From NCBI RefSeq assembly GCF_023638035.1, contig NZ_JAKRVX010000002.1, positions 310,001-374,000 of the forward strand: a DNA stretch of 64,000 bases, in the 5' to 3' direction. Below, one piece after another: positions 8,366 to 16,860 of this stretch. The stretch comes from Natronocalculus amylovorans (GTDB taxonomy: Archaea; Halobacteriota; Halobacteria; Halobacteriales; Haloferacaceae). The notes below the pieces were generated by a model. It saw only the letters and a program-made list of their open reading frames with translations, made no database searches and was not told the DNA's origin. The translations under genes and the position numbers were made by a program. How positions within the stretch are numbered: the stretch's first letter is position 1; every line of letters begins with the position of its first letter.

Positions 8366-8643
8366 TATCCACCTGCCACTGGGGGAAAGAGCGAAATTGT
8401 GTCACCATCTTCGAGTTGTGTGTCAATTCCTTGCATATGCAACACCTCTCTGCCGTTTTTGAGGACATTAATTTGTGGCTTGATATCACCGTCAATCAAG
8501 AGTTCCTCTTGCATCTCCGGATACTCCGCTTCTAATGCGGTAAGAAGGCCACCGATCGTCAAATCGTCATCGTACGTTTTTTCAACAACTTTCTGCCCAG
8601 CAATCTCTCGAAAGGTAGCAAAAAAACGAAGCGTCAGATCCAT
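8365..8643 (-). CDS. Ubiquitin-like small archaeal modifier protein (SAMP/MoaD type)
   Basis: A 92-residue beta-grasp protein ending in VAGG. The opening MDLTLRFFATFREIAGQK and the end DGDTISLFPPVAGG are typical of MoaD and haloarchaeal SAMP1. After adenylation by the E1-like UbaA, such proteins either carry sulfur for molybdopterin synthase or become joined to lysines of target proteins. In Haloferax volcanii SAMP1 does both and modifies MoaE. The MoaE partner here would be the gene at 43701. It is first in a tight operon with two unknown genes. Which SAMP paralogue this is cannot be settled from sequence alone, though SAMP1 fits the length and ending best. Confidence 0.9.
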   Translation of the reverse strand: MDLTLRFFATFREIAGQKVVEKTYDDDLTIGGLLTALEAEYPEMQEELLIDGDIKPQINVLKNGREVLHMQGIDTQLEDGDTISLFPPVAGG

Positions 8644-8700
8644 ACCTAAGAGAGTATGTCAATCAGTAAAAAGCTGCGTACCGCGGCGAGCGAACAATAA

Positions 8701-9096
8701 CTAGTCTCGTTTCCCAAACCGAATGCCGTCTTCGACAAGGCGGTAGTTTCGCTCCGTATCAATCGACTCGCTCAGCCACTCGATTTCATGAAGTTGCATC
8801 ACAAGGTCTGCATGCAGGTTGCGCCATGCGATTGCATAGATTGGTGACTGACCCCATGCACGAAGCTCCGGCACAAACTCATCATACGTCTCAATCTGAT
8901 TCTCCATGTACTCGATCGCATCAACTGCAATGCGTACGGCTTCGGCATCATCGTTTGCGTTTTCGATCGCCCGGTTGAGTCGGCTCTCCATTCCTTCAAC
9001 CGCACGCTGCATATCGAGCGCTGCAGCACCCTCATCGTCCGGCAGTGATTCGAGAATCTGTCGCGGAACACCAAGCGAGATCGGTGTGGTTTCCAT
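8701..9096 (-). CDS. Conserved-looking acidic hypothetical protein
   Basis: A 131-residue acidic, helix-rich protein. I do not recognise the family. The start was set at ATG 9096 (METTPISLG) because upstream sequence reads as basic, non-halophilic residues that mirror the opposite-strand mobA gene. Notable segments are a coiled stretch MESRLNRAIENANDDAEAVRIAVDAIEYMENQIETY (written in parts: helix with Asn/Asp and Ala) and a Trp-rich end (AWGQ, IAWRN, EIEWLSES). No membrane segment or signal peptide. It lies 57 bases upstream of the SAMP gene on the same strand and diverges from mobA. Confidence 0.7.
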   Translation of the reverse strand: METTPISLGVPRQILESLPDDEGAAALDMQRAVEGMESRLNRAIENANDDAEAVRIAVDAIEYMENQIETYDEFVPELRAWGQSPIYAIAWRNLHADLVMQLHEIEWLSESIDTERNYRLVEDGIRFGKRD

Positions 9097-9196
9097 AACT
9101 ACATAATCATTGACGAGCGGATAAAAAGAAACCGTACCATTCGGCGATGTATGTTGGCGCGCAACACTGAAAACCAACCAGCGCGAGTCTGTTGGT

Positions 9197-9832
9197 ATGC
9201 GCGCTGGCGTGATCCTTGCTGGTGGCCGATCGACACGGTTTGGCGAGGCTGACAAAGCAGTTGCGGACCTTGCTGGTACACCGATGATTCGCCGCGTTGC
9301 CGATCGGCTCCTAACCGTAGTCGACGAGATTGTTGTCAATTGTCGTGCCGATCAACGTGATGCGATCGAAGCCGCCATGAGCGAGTATCCACTCACCGTT
9401 TCGATTGCAGAGGACACCAACCCGGATGCCGGCCCGATGGCTGGAATATACGCTGGATTGGATCAACTGACAACGCATTCGGATGCGACGTATGCGTTCG
9501 TTGTGGCCTGCGATATGCCGTTCGTTGATCCAGGATTAGTATCATATCTCTTTTCGATTGCAGAAACAGAAGACACGGAGGCAGTGGTGCCAAAGCTTGC
9601 GGATGAGTGGTTTCAGACAACGCACGCAGTGTATCAGATTGATCGGATGGAGAGGGCATGTGAACGCGCACTCTCGGAGGGCGACCGAAAGATTCTCCCA
9701 GCGCTGTTTGAGCTGTCATATCAGGTTGTTTCAGATGCAGCGATTCGTACACATGGAACCACAGAAAGCTTCAGGAACTGCAACACGATCGAGGAGTTCC
9801 GTGACGCAGAAAGACAGTTTCTCGACAGCTAA
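9197..9832 (+). CDS. mobA: Molybdenum cofactor guanylyltransferase MobA
   Basis: Transfers GMP from GTP to molybdopterin to form the MGD (bis-MGD) cofactor. The 211-residue protein opens with the nucleotidyltransferase signature LAGGRSTRFGEADKAVADLAG and has the metal-binding Asp in VACDMPFVDP near residue 98. It ends with NCNTIEEFRDAERQF, like the NxNTPED end of MobA. It stands alone on the plus strand, diverging from a hypothetical gene and overlapping the end of the YqeC-like gene by 4 bases tail to tail. Together with AOR and SAMP it marks a Mo/W cofactor block. Confidence 0.9.
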   Translation: MRAGVILAGGRSTRFGEADKAVADLAGTPMIRRVADRLLTVVDEIVVNCRADQRDAIEAAMSEYPLTVSIAEDTNPDAGPMAGIYAGLDQLTTHSDATYAFVVACDMPFVDPGLVSYLFSIAETEDTEAVVPKLADEWFQTTHAVYQIDRMERACERALSEGDRKILPALFELSYQVVSDAAIRTHGTTESFRNCNTIEEFRDAERQFLDS

Positions 9833-10761
9833 GCGAGCCGAACAGCCACAACACGCTCTTTCGAAAGCTGACTGAGTACAACACGCCGAATATCCGGCCC
9901 GAACGGATTGTCTGCAACCTGTGTGAAAATCTTGTCGGCAATTTCGTTTGCGATCGCTTCGTCATCGGGGGTATCGACCTTGTTGAGAAGCGGTATCACA
10001 TGCGCGTCGTGTGGCACATTTTTGAGTCCACCATCAGGATGTGAAATGACTGTCGCAATATCCTGTGGTCTGATCTCATCACCGATCCTAAGTGAGGTGA
10101 GCTCAGCCACCCGATCAGGTCGGTGCACAACCGCTTCCGTGAGCGGTTCACCAACTGCGTGAACGCTTGCGATCGGGACGACGGTCCGTGTACTGGATGG
10201 TATCTGGGGCTCACTATCGTCTGGGGCTTTGAACTCACGTGTTCGAGCACCATCGGCTTTTACCAGTACTGGTCCATGATGAAGCGCTGCGATCGAATTA
10301 ATGACGTCCGGATGGAATCCCCGATAGCGGTCTGCTTCTTTCTCCGCAACGATTCCGATAGGGAACGCGGTCTCTGTGAGTGGAAACGCATCGAGTGCCT
10401 CATCATTTACATATACGTTATTCACATGCGTATCAAAGAGTGGGATGCGGACCGTTGCGGTGATGATTGCGGTGTCGAGCGCGTTTGCGAGCGTGTAGAT
10501 CGTTGTCTTTTTTCCACCAGCACCGACCACACAGGTGACGCCACGATCAGCTCCAAGTGCAGTAACGAGCGGGTGTCTCTCTGTTGGCATTGGGATTGAA
10601 ATTGCACCATCGATGTACGATCGGAGGCCAGGACCACACACCTCACATAACAGGATATTGAGATCCCCATCTCCATCAAGCACATCAACAGCAGAAAAGA
10701 CATCTCCGGGATCGATCGTCTCTCCACACCGAACACAGTCGTGCGATTGTTGGAGCGTCAT
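9829..10761 (-). CDS. YqeC-like putative molybdenum-hydroxylase accessory protein with N-terminal zinc ribbon
   Basis: A 310-residue protein matching the YqeC family, named as a putative selenium-dependent hydroxylase accessory protein in bacteria. After residue 70 it has VTCVVGAGGKKTTIYTLANAL, a modified P-loop, then GPVLVKADGARTREFKAPDDSEP and TRTVVPIASVHAVG, both hallmarks of the family, and LLNKVDTP near the end. The first 45 residues add CVRCGETI and CEVCG, a likely zinc ribbon that bacterial members do not have as far as I know. A role in Mo/W enzyme maturation fits the neighbours; selenium use is not supported by anything seen here. Confidence 0.82.
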   Translation of the reverse strand: MTLQQSHDCVRCGETIDPGDVFSAVDVLDGDGDLNILLCEVCGPGLRSYIDGAISIPMPTERHPLVTALGADRGVTCVVGAGGKKTTIYTLANALDTAIITATVRIPLFDTHVNNVYVNDEALDAFPLTETAFPIGIVAEKEADRYRGFHPDVINSIAALHHGPVLVKADGARTREFKAPDDSEPQIPSSTRTVVPIASVHAVGEPLTEAVVHRPDRVAELTSLRIGDEIRPQDIATVISHPDGGLKNVPHDAHVIPLLNKVDTPDDEAIANEIADKIFTQVADNPFGPDIRRVVLSQLSKERVVAVRLA

Positions 10762-10851
10762 CAGAGATTGTCTACGCCTCCCATTTCCAGTCTATGCATA
10801 CTCAACAGACGCAGGCGAGTGTCAAAAGTGTACACGGCTACACGCTGTGGG

Positions 10852-11076
10852 CTACTCTCCGAGTCGTTTCGTTTTTTGACCGAGGCTGTACCAACTGTTC
10901 GGCTGGATCAAGAACGAAACAACACTGCCGATCACAAGCCACGCGACCGCAATGAGCAGGAATACACCCGTCCCAAATGTAATGAGTGTCAGCGTGACTG
11001 CGATCGCAACAATAAGCGTTGTGAGTGCAATGATGCCATCAAGTCGCCGTTGGAGGGCAGCGTCCATACCACCCAT
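10852..11076 (-). CDS. Small two-helix membrane protein
   Basis: A 74-residue protein, unrecognised. It has a short N-terminal basic part (ALQRRLDGI), two hydrophobic helices and a cytoplasm-like tail (WYSLGQKTKRLGE). ATG at 11067 (MDAALQ) is an alternative start. It follows arcS with 26 bases between them and may be co-transcribed. Confidence 0.65.
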   Translation of the reverse strand: MGGMDAALQRRLDGIIALTTLIVAIAVTLTLITFGTGVFLLIAVAWLVIGSVVSFLIQPNSWYSLGQKTKRLGE

Positions 11077-11102
11077 TTCGTCAGTGACTCACTAAATATT
11101 GT

Positions 11103-12860
11103 CTACCGTTCTTCAACGTGACGGACTTCAACGCCAATGCCACGGGTTGAGCGCTCCATTTCGCTGCCAAACATCTCCGCACGGCCAATACCGAATGCCT
11201 TCGGACCGTCGATAATCACTTCATCACCGGGACGGATCGTCTCATCCGCACTAACGATACCAGGAGCAAGTACCGAACCGTGTGGAACGAAGCCATCAAT
11301 CTCTACCCGTTTTGTCTCAACATCGCTTTCGTCCCATCGTTTTGCGCCTGCAAGCGTGAATGCAAGGAGTCCATACTGGGGCACCATCGTTGCAAGTTGG
11401 GTATTTTCCGCGTTCCTCACCTGGAGCTTTGGGTGTCGCCCGGTTGTCCGGATATTGGCCGCAGCAAACAGGTCATCACCTGCGCCGTCTCCGAGCTGGT
11501 AGTCCGCGATCGCTTTTACAGTATTATGCTCACGCTCTCGTTTGGAGAACTTTCCAAAGCCGTGAAGCGCATCAGAGAGGTTCGCAAGCGATTCATCAGT
11601 GGTTGGGTGGTCGGCCACTGTGTATGTGAACGTAAGATCAAGTGCCTCCTCTACACGCTGACAGATATCACGGTAGCCGTGCTCTGGAACGTGAGCAATG
11701 ATTTTTGGGTACTCGTTGCGCTCAAGATATCGTTCAAGAACTGCTGCAACGAACTGTTTTTCATCCTCAGACCAGCGCCCAGTGACCGCAGTATCGTAAT
11801 GTTGTGCTGGATACGTGAGTTCAAGCTCCGTCGGGACCACACCGATCGGCGATGTCATTGAGGCAACATGCCCGCGGAAGTTGATTGCACGCAAGAACTG
11901 CTTGTGACTCTGTGATTCGCTGTATGGCTTCTTTGCTGAGCACGGAACAAGCACAAGCGGGTTCTCAAATCGGTTCCGGTAGCGGCTCGTGACCCGATCG
12001 GCAAAGCGTTGGATCTCAACACGGCGAATGGTATCTTCTGTGGTTGCGGTTAGTTCGGTATTTCGAAGCACTGGGGTCCGCTCTTCGAGATAGCTGTACT
12101 CTTGGTCAAACTCTCTGAACGCTGCAGTGAGCCACTGTTCATGCCGTGATTGGGCTTCGATATAATCACGAAGCCGCCCAGCACGGATTCGCTCTCGAAC
12201 GCGAGTCAACTCAGCTTGGAGTGCAGAGACGTTGTGTTCGATACAGTCCGTTCGGGTGAACTCCGATCGTGGTTTCTGACACGCGTGACAGGCACATGGA
12301 AGTTCCCGTAGATCCTCCAAAAATACTTCACCATCCGTTGTCAGATACTTTCCCTGTGCGCCCTTTGTTTTTGCTCGGGTGGTATCAAAGCCATCGACAC
12401 CAGCGTATGCAAGCGTTGCAACGTTCCCCGGTGTTGCGATTCCGGAGACAATAAGTGCCGTGTCCGCAGGGACCGCGGATTTTGTCGTAAGTATGGCCTC
12501 ACGGAGGGCAGCTGCGTGTCCGTCAAACGATCGAACATCCGAGAGGATGTACGCATCAGCATCACGATCGGCGGCGGTATCAGCGGTGACGACTGCTGCA
12601 CTCGGGAAATCAACAGACGGCGTTTCGACTGCAAATGCGTCCTTGATCTCATCACGTGTGCCTGCCGGAAGCGATCGGTGCGGGAGAACGGTTATGTGAT
12701 CGTCGCTTCCATCGGGCATCGATCGTTCCTGGGCCCATAAACTCCCGGCATCGACAAGAATATCATCAACAAGCGCCGGCGTTATCTGCGGCGTTGTGAG
12801 TCGAAACTCGCCGAGACGGGCAGGGCCGTCACGGTCGAGCACTTCGAAATACTGCGTCAT
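11103..12860 (-). CDS. arcS: Archaeosine synthase alpha subunit ArcS
   Basis: Adds lysine to preQ0 at position 15 of tRNA; RaSEA then cleaves the adduct to give archaeosine. The 585-residue protein has a TGT-like N-terminal half with GVDGFDTTRAKTKGAQG and a zinc site LPCACHACQ, then the ArcS signature VPCSAKKPYSESQSHKQF, and a C-terminal PUA domain (FVPHGSVLAPGIVSAD). Start set at ATG 12860 (MTQYFEVLD), because 17 extra upstream residues overlap the divergent gene. TgtA, which installs preQ0, lies just beyond one gene at 13420. Both derive from the same enzyme family, but ArcS lacks the DSGSFQL catalytic segment of TgtA. Confidence 0.93.
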   Translation of the reverse strand: MTQYFEVLDRDGPARLGEFRLTTPQITPALVDDILVDAGSLWAQERSMPDGSDDHITVLPHRSLPAGTRDEIKDAFAVETPSVDFPSAAVVTADTAADRDADAYILSDVRSFDGHAAALREAILTTKSAVPADTALIVSGIATPGNVATLAYAGVDGFDTTRAKTKGAQGKYLTTDGEVFLEDLRELPCACHACQKPRSEFTRTDCIEHNVSALQAELTRVRERIRAGRLRDYIEAQSRHEQWLTAAFREFDQEYSYLEERTPVLRNTELTATTEDTIRRVEIQRFADRVTSRYRNRFENPLVLVPCSAKKPYSESQSHKQFLRAINFRGHVASMTSPIGVVPTELELTYPAQHYDTAVTGRWSEDEKQFVAAVLERYLERNEYPKIIAHVPEHGYRDICQRVEEALDLTFTYTVADHPTTDESLANLSDALHGFGKFSKREREHNTVKAIADYQLGDGAGDDLFAAANIRTTGRHPKLQVRNAENTQLATMVPQYGLLAFTLAGAKRWDESDVETKRVEIDGFVPHGSVLAPGIVSADETIRPGDEVIIDGPKAFGIGRAEMFGSEMERSTRGIGVEVRHVEER

Positions 12861-12950
12861 AACCCACACTCTGCGGTCGAGCGTGTAGTCTCTTGCGTTT
12901 ATCGGATGCACGTCCCTTGTAGTTTTTACACTGCCGCTCCTATGCTAACC

Positions 12951-13412
12951 ATGGAGTCACCATCTGGTGCGTGGGACGAAGTCGAAACGAAGACATTTTT
13001 GACAGAGACAACCGTCCCGATCCGACTCTCATGTCACACACCAGATGGACAGCTCTGGATGCTCTCATTATGGTATGCGCTCCGCAATGGAACGCTTCAC
13101 TGTGCAACAAGCAAACACGCAGATGTTGTACGATATCTCCAAGCGGACAACCGAGTTGCGTTCGAGATTTCAACGAATGAGCCACCGTACATGGGTGTTC
13201 GTGGAAACGGCCGGGCAACGATCGAACCGGATGAGAATAAAACACAGCTCAGATCGTTGATTGAACGCTATCTTGGGGACACCGACTCCGCACTTGCAGA
13301 TCGGCTACTTAACCCAGAGCGTGAGGAGGTTGCGATTACCATCACGCCACATCGGCTCTATACGTGGGATTTCAGCGATCGGATGGCAGATGTGGCTGCA
13401 CAACAACGGTAA
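12951..13412 (+). CDS. Pyridoxamine 5'-phosphate oxidase-like FMN split-barrel protein
   Basis: A 153-residue protein of the FMN-binding split-barrel superfamily. It shows the family order: FLTETTVPIRLSCHTPDGQ, then LWYALRNGTLHCATSKHADVVRYL, then VRGNGRATIEPD and a C-terminal PHRLYTWDF. Such proteins bind flavin or F420 and reduce diverse substrates, or act in heme or pyridoxal metabolism; the substrate is unknown. Start taken at ATG 12951, since a TATA-like GTTTTTACA at 12922-12930 lies about 26 bases before it, fitting a leaderless transcript. Earlier ATGs at 12906 and 12942 are possible. It runs divergently from arcS. Confidence 0.8.
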   Translation: MESPSGAWDEVETKTFLTETTVPIRLSCHTPDGQLWMLSLWYALRNGTLHCATSKHADVVRYLQADNRVAFEISTNEPPYMGVRGNGRATIEPDENKTQLRSLIERYLGDTDSALADRLLNPEREEVAITITPHRLYTWDFSDRMADVAAQQR

Positions 13413-13419
13413 CGGGTTA

Positions 13420-14907
13420 TTACCGATCGGCTTGGACAGCCTGTAGCGACTCACGCGTGACTGTCTCCGGAACGGCATCGAGTGCGTCGGGTGTCCATCC
13501 GTTGTGTGCAAGCGTGAACGCCGTTTCTGGATTCAGTTCTACGAGCCGTTTGATACCCGCTGCTGCTGCAACCTGCGCCGATCGGTCCGGTCGTTCCGGT
13601 ACTTCCGCCGTCAGTGGATACGAATCGGATAGCTCCTTTGGGTACGGGCCAAACGGTGGTTTGACTGCCCACACAGCATCATACTCGGTTTCCGAAGGTG
13701 TTCCGCCCTCTGTGAGCAACACACGGGCAGGAACTGAGAGTCGATCGAGTCGTTCATGATGTCGGGTAACCTCCGGCCGACGTGCAGCGTCCGATGATGT
13801 ATAGAAGAACGTCCCTTTTGAAACCGGATCTTCACGTTCAAGCTGTTCTGTATGGTCAAGTAACGCTTTGTATCCATCCCACATTGCAGGGTGCGATCGA
13901 GCGCGCCGTTCGACCAACTCAAGCAGATTCCCCTGTCTGATTGCGGATTTGATGCGATCGATTTCCTCAAATGTGACGTGGAGGTTGTGTTCCGCAAGCA
14001 GCTGTTCTTGCTTCGTGTCACCCACTGATTGTAGCTCAGAGACACTGTGTTCGGAACAGATCGGGCAGGAACACGGAAGATACTCCAACGTATCAATGTG
14101 CTCGGTTCCATCAACAGTAAGGTAGCGGCCATCACGGGCGTAGAGGGCGTATGCAGCGGAATCAAACAGATCACAGCCAAGTGCGACCGCAAGTGCAAGC
14201 ATCATCGGATGTCCTGCACCGAATAAGTGAACTGGACAGTCAACAGCAAGCCCTCGCTTTGCAGCTGCAACAGCATCTACCATCTCTGCGTATCGGTAGC
14301 TGTTCATTAGTGGGACGACAGCACCGACGGGGAACACATCAAGATCGGTCGCTGCAGCGAACCCACCTGCCTCTTCTCGAAGATCCGGATATGTTGATCC
14401 CTGCACGGGGGCGTTAATAAGCATCTCACCAACATCCATCGCCTCAGCATCCCTGAGTGCCTGTTTCGTCACTGCAAGCTCATCTTCTGCCTGTCCGCGA
14501 GCAACATCCGGTGGTGTTGGGATGTCGACTGGGGTTCCGATATCGGAGCCGATCGATCGCTGGAACTCAATAATCTCCTCGGTTGTAACGTTAATATCAC
14601 CGTACTCTGCAAGCTGGAACGACCCTGAATCGGTCATAATCGCACCGTTGAATCCCAGCAGTTCATGAAGCCCTACATCAAGCGCTTGCTCTTTGACATC
14701 CTCGGTATTTCGGATGATGTAGGAGTTTGTGATAAGGATTTCAGCGCCGAACTCCGATTCAAGCCGGCGTGGTTCGATCGTAATGACGTTCGGATTAATC
14801 ACCGGAAGCAGTGCAGGTGTTTCAACGGTGACGCCTGCTCTGGGGACAGAGAGCGAGCCAATACGCCCGGCTGCATCAGCATCCCGAATCTCAAAATGGT
14901 CGCGCAT
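13420..14907 (-). CDS. tgtA: tRNA-guanine(15) transglycosylase (archaeosine, TgtA)
   Basis: Exchanges guanine 15 in the D-loop of archaeal tRNA for preQ0, the first committed step of archaeosine formation. The 495-residue protein has the catalytic [14 protein letters not shown] near residue 90, [25 protein letters not shown] (written here in two parts: the HLFGAGHP turn and the catalytic-region GCDLFDSA), and the zinc site [11 protein letters not shown]. Start set at ATG 14907 (MRDHFEIRD); the 29 residues upstream lack halophilic character. There is no obvious PUA domain at its C-terminus. It lies 40 bases after the CPBP gene and 8 bases from the converging split-barrel gene. Confidence 0.95.
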   Translation of the reverse strand: MRDHFEIRDADAAGRIGSLSVPRAGVTVETPALLPVINPNVITIEPRRLESEFGAEILITNSYIIRNTEDVKEQALDVGLHELLGFNGAIMTDSGSFQLAEYGDINVTTEEIIEFQRSIGSDIGTPVDIPTPPDVARGQAEDELAVTKQALRDAEAMDVGEMLINAPVQGSTYPDLREEAGGFAAATDLDVFPVGAVVPLMNSYRYAEMVDAVAAAKRGLAVDCPVHLFGAGHPMMLALAVALGCDLFDSAAYALYARDGRYLTVDGTEHIDTLEYLPCSCPICSEHSVSELQSVGDTKQEQLLAEHNLHVTFEEIDRIKSAIRQGNLLELVERRARSHPAMWDGYKALLDHTEQLEREDPVSKGTFFYTSSDAARRPEVTRHHERLDRLSVPARVLLTEGGTPSETEYDAVWAVKPPFGPYPKELSDSYPLTAEVPERPDRSAQVAAAAGIKRLVELNPETAFTLAHNGWTPDALDAVPETVTRESLQAVQADR

Positions 14908-14947
14908 ACCCCACGTAGTCCGAGGGGGTCGGTAAGCGTTGCGTTCG

Positions 14948-15790
14948 TCAGGCAAAATAAAAGAGCAACATCGCAGCATCAGGGATCTCGTCAAGTTGTG
15001 TTATTGCGTATAGCCCTGCAAACTGTGTTGCATTAAATAGACCGTGGACCAAAGATGGGACCACAATGTTCTCCGAAAGTTCATACAGAACACCAAATAC
15101 AATGCTCGGAACAAACAGGACCGCAACGGTTGCCAACCGAGCAACTGCATCACCGTCAACGCCAAAGTAGTGAATACCCGCGAATATCGCGCTGGCAAGG
15201 AGAATCGCACCAACTGCACCGAACGATTCTCGCATTCGTCCTTGAACAACCCCTCGATACAGAAGCTCTTCTCCAGGGCCAACGAGCAGAATAGAGAGCG
15301 GAATAAGAAGCAAAATAAGTTCAGGGTTTGCAATGCCAATTTCAGTTATTTGTTGTTGACCACGTTCGACACCCGTTGCAGCAAGCGCAAGTGACGCAAC
15401 AATCAACGCAATAAATGTGCCAATATAGCCACCGCCGATGAGCAATAGATCACGGACAGATGGAACGGAAACCGGAATCGATAATGAAGACTGAGCCAGC
15501 CACCACCGGTGGCCAACCTTCGACTGGAGAGACGTAACCACGGCGTCACGGTATTGAACGTACAGGAGTGCAACGGCACCAAAACCGATACCCTGCGTAA
15601 ACACCAGAGAGACAATAATGACGCTCGTGATTGTTAACCCAACCCCAGCAACTCCGAGCAGCAAGAGAACGGCGATTGAGAGGACAGTACCAAAGACAAA
15701 TCCAAAGATACCGATTACCGTCGCCTCAAGAACGCTTGCAGGTTTATATTTGGAAGAGGGACTATTCGATTGTTCGAGGGAGGCAGCCAT
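14948..15790 (-). CDS. CPBP-family intramembrane metalloprotease
   Basis: A 280-residue integral membrane protein with about eight hydrophobic helices. It has the CPBP (CAAX protease and bacteriocin-processing) motifs in order: [16 protein letters not shown] with Glu-Glu and Arg, [11 protein letters not shown] with the conserved His, and [13 protein letters not shown] with the last His and Asn. These form the metal site in the Rce1-like family. Target peptides are unknown; archaeal members may process prenylated or membrane peptides. Start set at ATG 15790 (MAASLEQS); 13 earlier residues are possible. tgtA follows on the same strand after 40 bases. Confidence 0.88.
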   Translation of the reverse strand: MAASLEQSNSPSSKYKPASVLEATVIGIFGFVFGTVLSIAVLLLLGVAGVGLTITSVIIVSLVFTQGIGFGAVALLYVQYRDAVVTSLQSKVGHRWWLAQSSLSIPVSVPSVRDLLLIGGGYIGTFIALIVASLALAATGVERGQQQITEIGIANPELILLLIPLSILLVGPGEELLYRGVVQGRMRESFGAVGAILLASAIFAGIHYFGVDGDAVARLATVAVLFVPSIVFGVLYELSENIVVPSLVHGLFNATQFAGLYAITQLDEIPDAAMLLFYFA

Positions 15791-15854
15791 ACCACACCTA
15801 TGGATGCAATAAATAAAAACAGCAGGCAATCAGCTCACAGGGCACGATGTGATG

Positions 15855-16406
15855 TTATTTTTTAGTGAGTTCATAATGCATAACCGCCGTTGCTGCCCGC
15901 CCATCTCGAATCTGACCATCGACAACGTCCGAAAGGAAATCAATGTATGACTCGACTTCAACGTCGATCGTTTCATTGAAATCCAGTGATTGATCGCTTG
16001 CCGGTGTACAACCGTAAGCAACAAAGTGGTGATGAACCGAATTTGCAATCCCATTCGTTGGCTCAACAGTCAAGAGATGTTCCAATGAGCCGGCTTCATA
16101 CCCAGTCTCTTCGCGAAGTTCCCGTCTGGCCGCCGCAAAGATATCTTCATCCGCTTCGATAGATCCAGCGGGGAGTCCTCTATTTGTTCGCCCAACGGCT
16201 TGTCGCCACTCACGGATTGTAACAATCTCTGTATCAGAAATGAACGGTAGAATAACCACCGCAGGTGACTCATCGACATAATGATAGTCAGTCTCAGTCC
16301 CATCTGGGAGGGCGACATCGTCTGCACGCACGTCAAATCCGGGACATTGATAGTCGATCGCACTTGCTGTTGTTTCCCATGCCTGCTCGGCAGAACGGTT
16401 TGTCAT
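15855..16406 (-). CDS. Nudix hydrolase, ADP-ribose pyrophosphatase type
   Basis: A 183-residue Nudix protein. The box AGSIEADEDIFAAARRELREETGY follows the pattern GX5EX7REXXEEXGX and supplies the magnesium ligands. Preceding residues VVILPFISDTEIVTIREWRQAVGRTNRGLP resemble the ADP-ribose/ADP-sugar pyrophosphatase subgroup, which hydrolyses ADP-ribose to AMP and ribose 5-phosphate. A second, different Nudix enzyme sits at 25333. It lies in a run of minus-strand genes after the CHY zinc-finger gene, with 43 bases between them. Exact substrate not determinable. Confidence 0.88.
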   Translation of the reverse strand: MTNRSAEQAWETTASAIDYQCPGFDVRADDVALPDGTETDYHYVDESPAVVILPFISDTEIVTIREWRQAVGRTNRGLPAGSIEADEDIFAAARRELREETGYEAGSLEHLLTVEPTNGIANSVHHHFVAYGCTPASDQSLDFNETIDVEVESYIDFLSDVVDGQIRDGRAATAVMHYELTKK

Positions 16407-16449
16407 GAGAGTACAGTCACAACCAAGCTAAAAAACACGTATGGTTGGA

Positions 16450-16848
16450 TTACTCATGACGCTCAAAGTATCGTGAGCGATGCGAGTAACAGCCCGGATT
16501 GAACGCCGAATCACAGTGTGGACACTGATGCGCTGCGTCGAAGTACTCGGTCACGGTAAGTTCCGTCCGACAGGAGCCACACAGGACCGCTGGCTCGGCA
16601 CATCGATCGCGCGGCCATTGTGTGGGTTCGTGATCTGCAATCGCTTCATGACACTGAAAACACGGATAGTAGGTCTCACAACACGCAAATTTAATCGCAA
16701 TAACGTCTTTGGCTGTCTGATAATGGTGACACCGGGTTTCGGTGTCGACACCGACTCCGCGGAGTGGAACTGCAAACCGACCATCACACTCTTTTTTATT
16801 CAGCGAGTCTGTGTTTCGATCGCTCACATCCGCACGAACACAGACCAT
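16450..16848 (-). CDS. CHY zinc-finger protein
   Basis: A 132-residue protein with the CHY zinc-finger pattern: RCHHYQTAKDVIAIKFACC, then YYPCFQCHEAIADHEPTQWP, CAEPAVLCGSCRTELTVTEY and CPHCDSAFNPGC. The many paired Cys and His residues would bind about three zinc ions. In eukaryotes the CHY finger occurs in RING ubiquitin ligases; stand-alone archaeal and bacterial versions have no settled function. It starts 12 bases after the end of the histidine kinase gene, so the two probably share a transcript. The first 30 residues are less conserved in appearance and the start could be later. Confidence 0.87.
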   Translation of the reverse strand: MVCVRADVSDRNTDSLNKKECDGRFAVPLRGVGVDTETRCHHYQTAKDVIAIKFACCETYYPCFQCHEAIADHEPTQWPRDRCAEPAVLCGSCRTELTVTEYFDAAHQCPHCDSAFNPGCYSHRSRYFERHE

Positions 16849-16860
16849 ACGTGTAAATCG

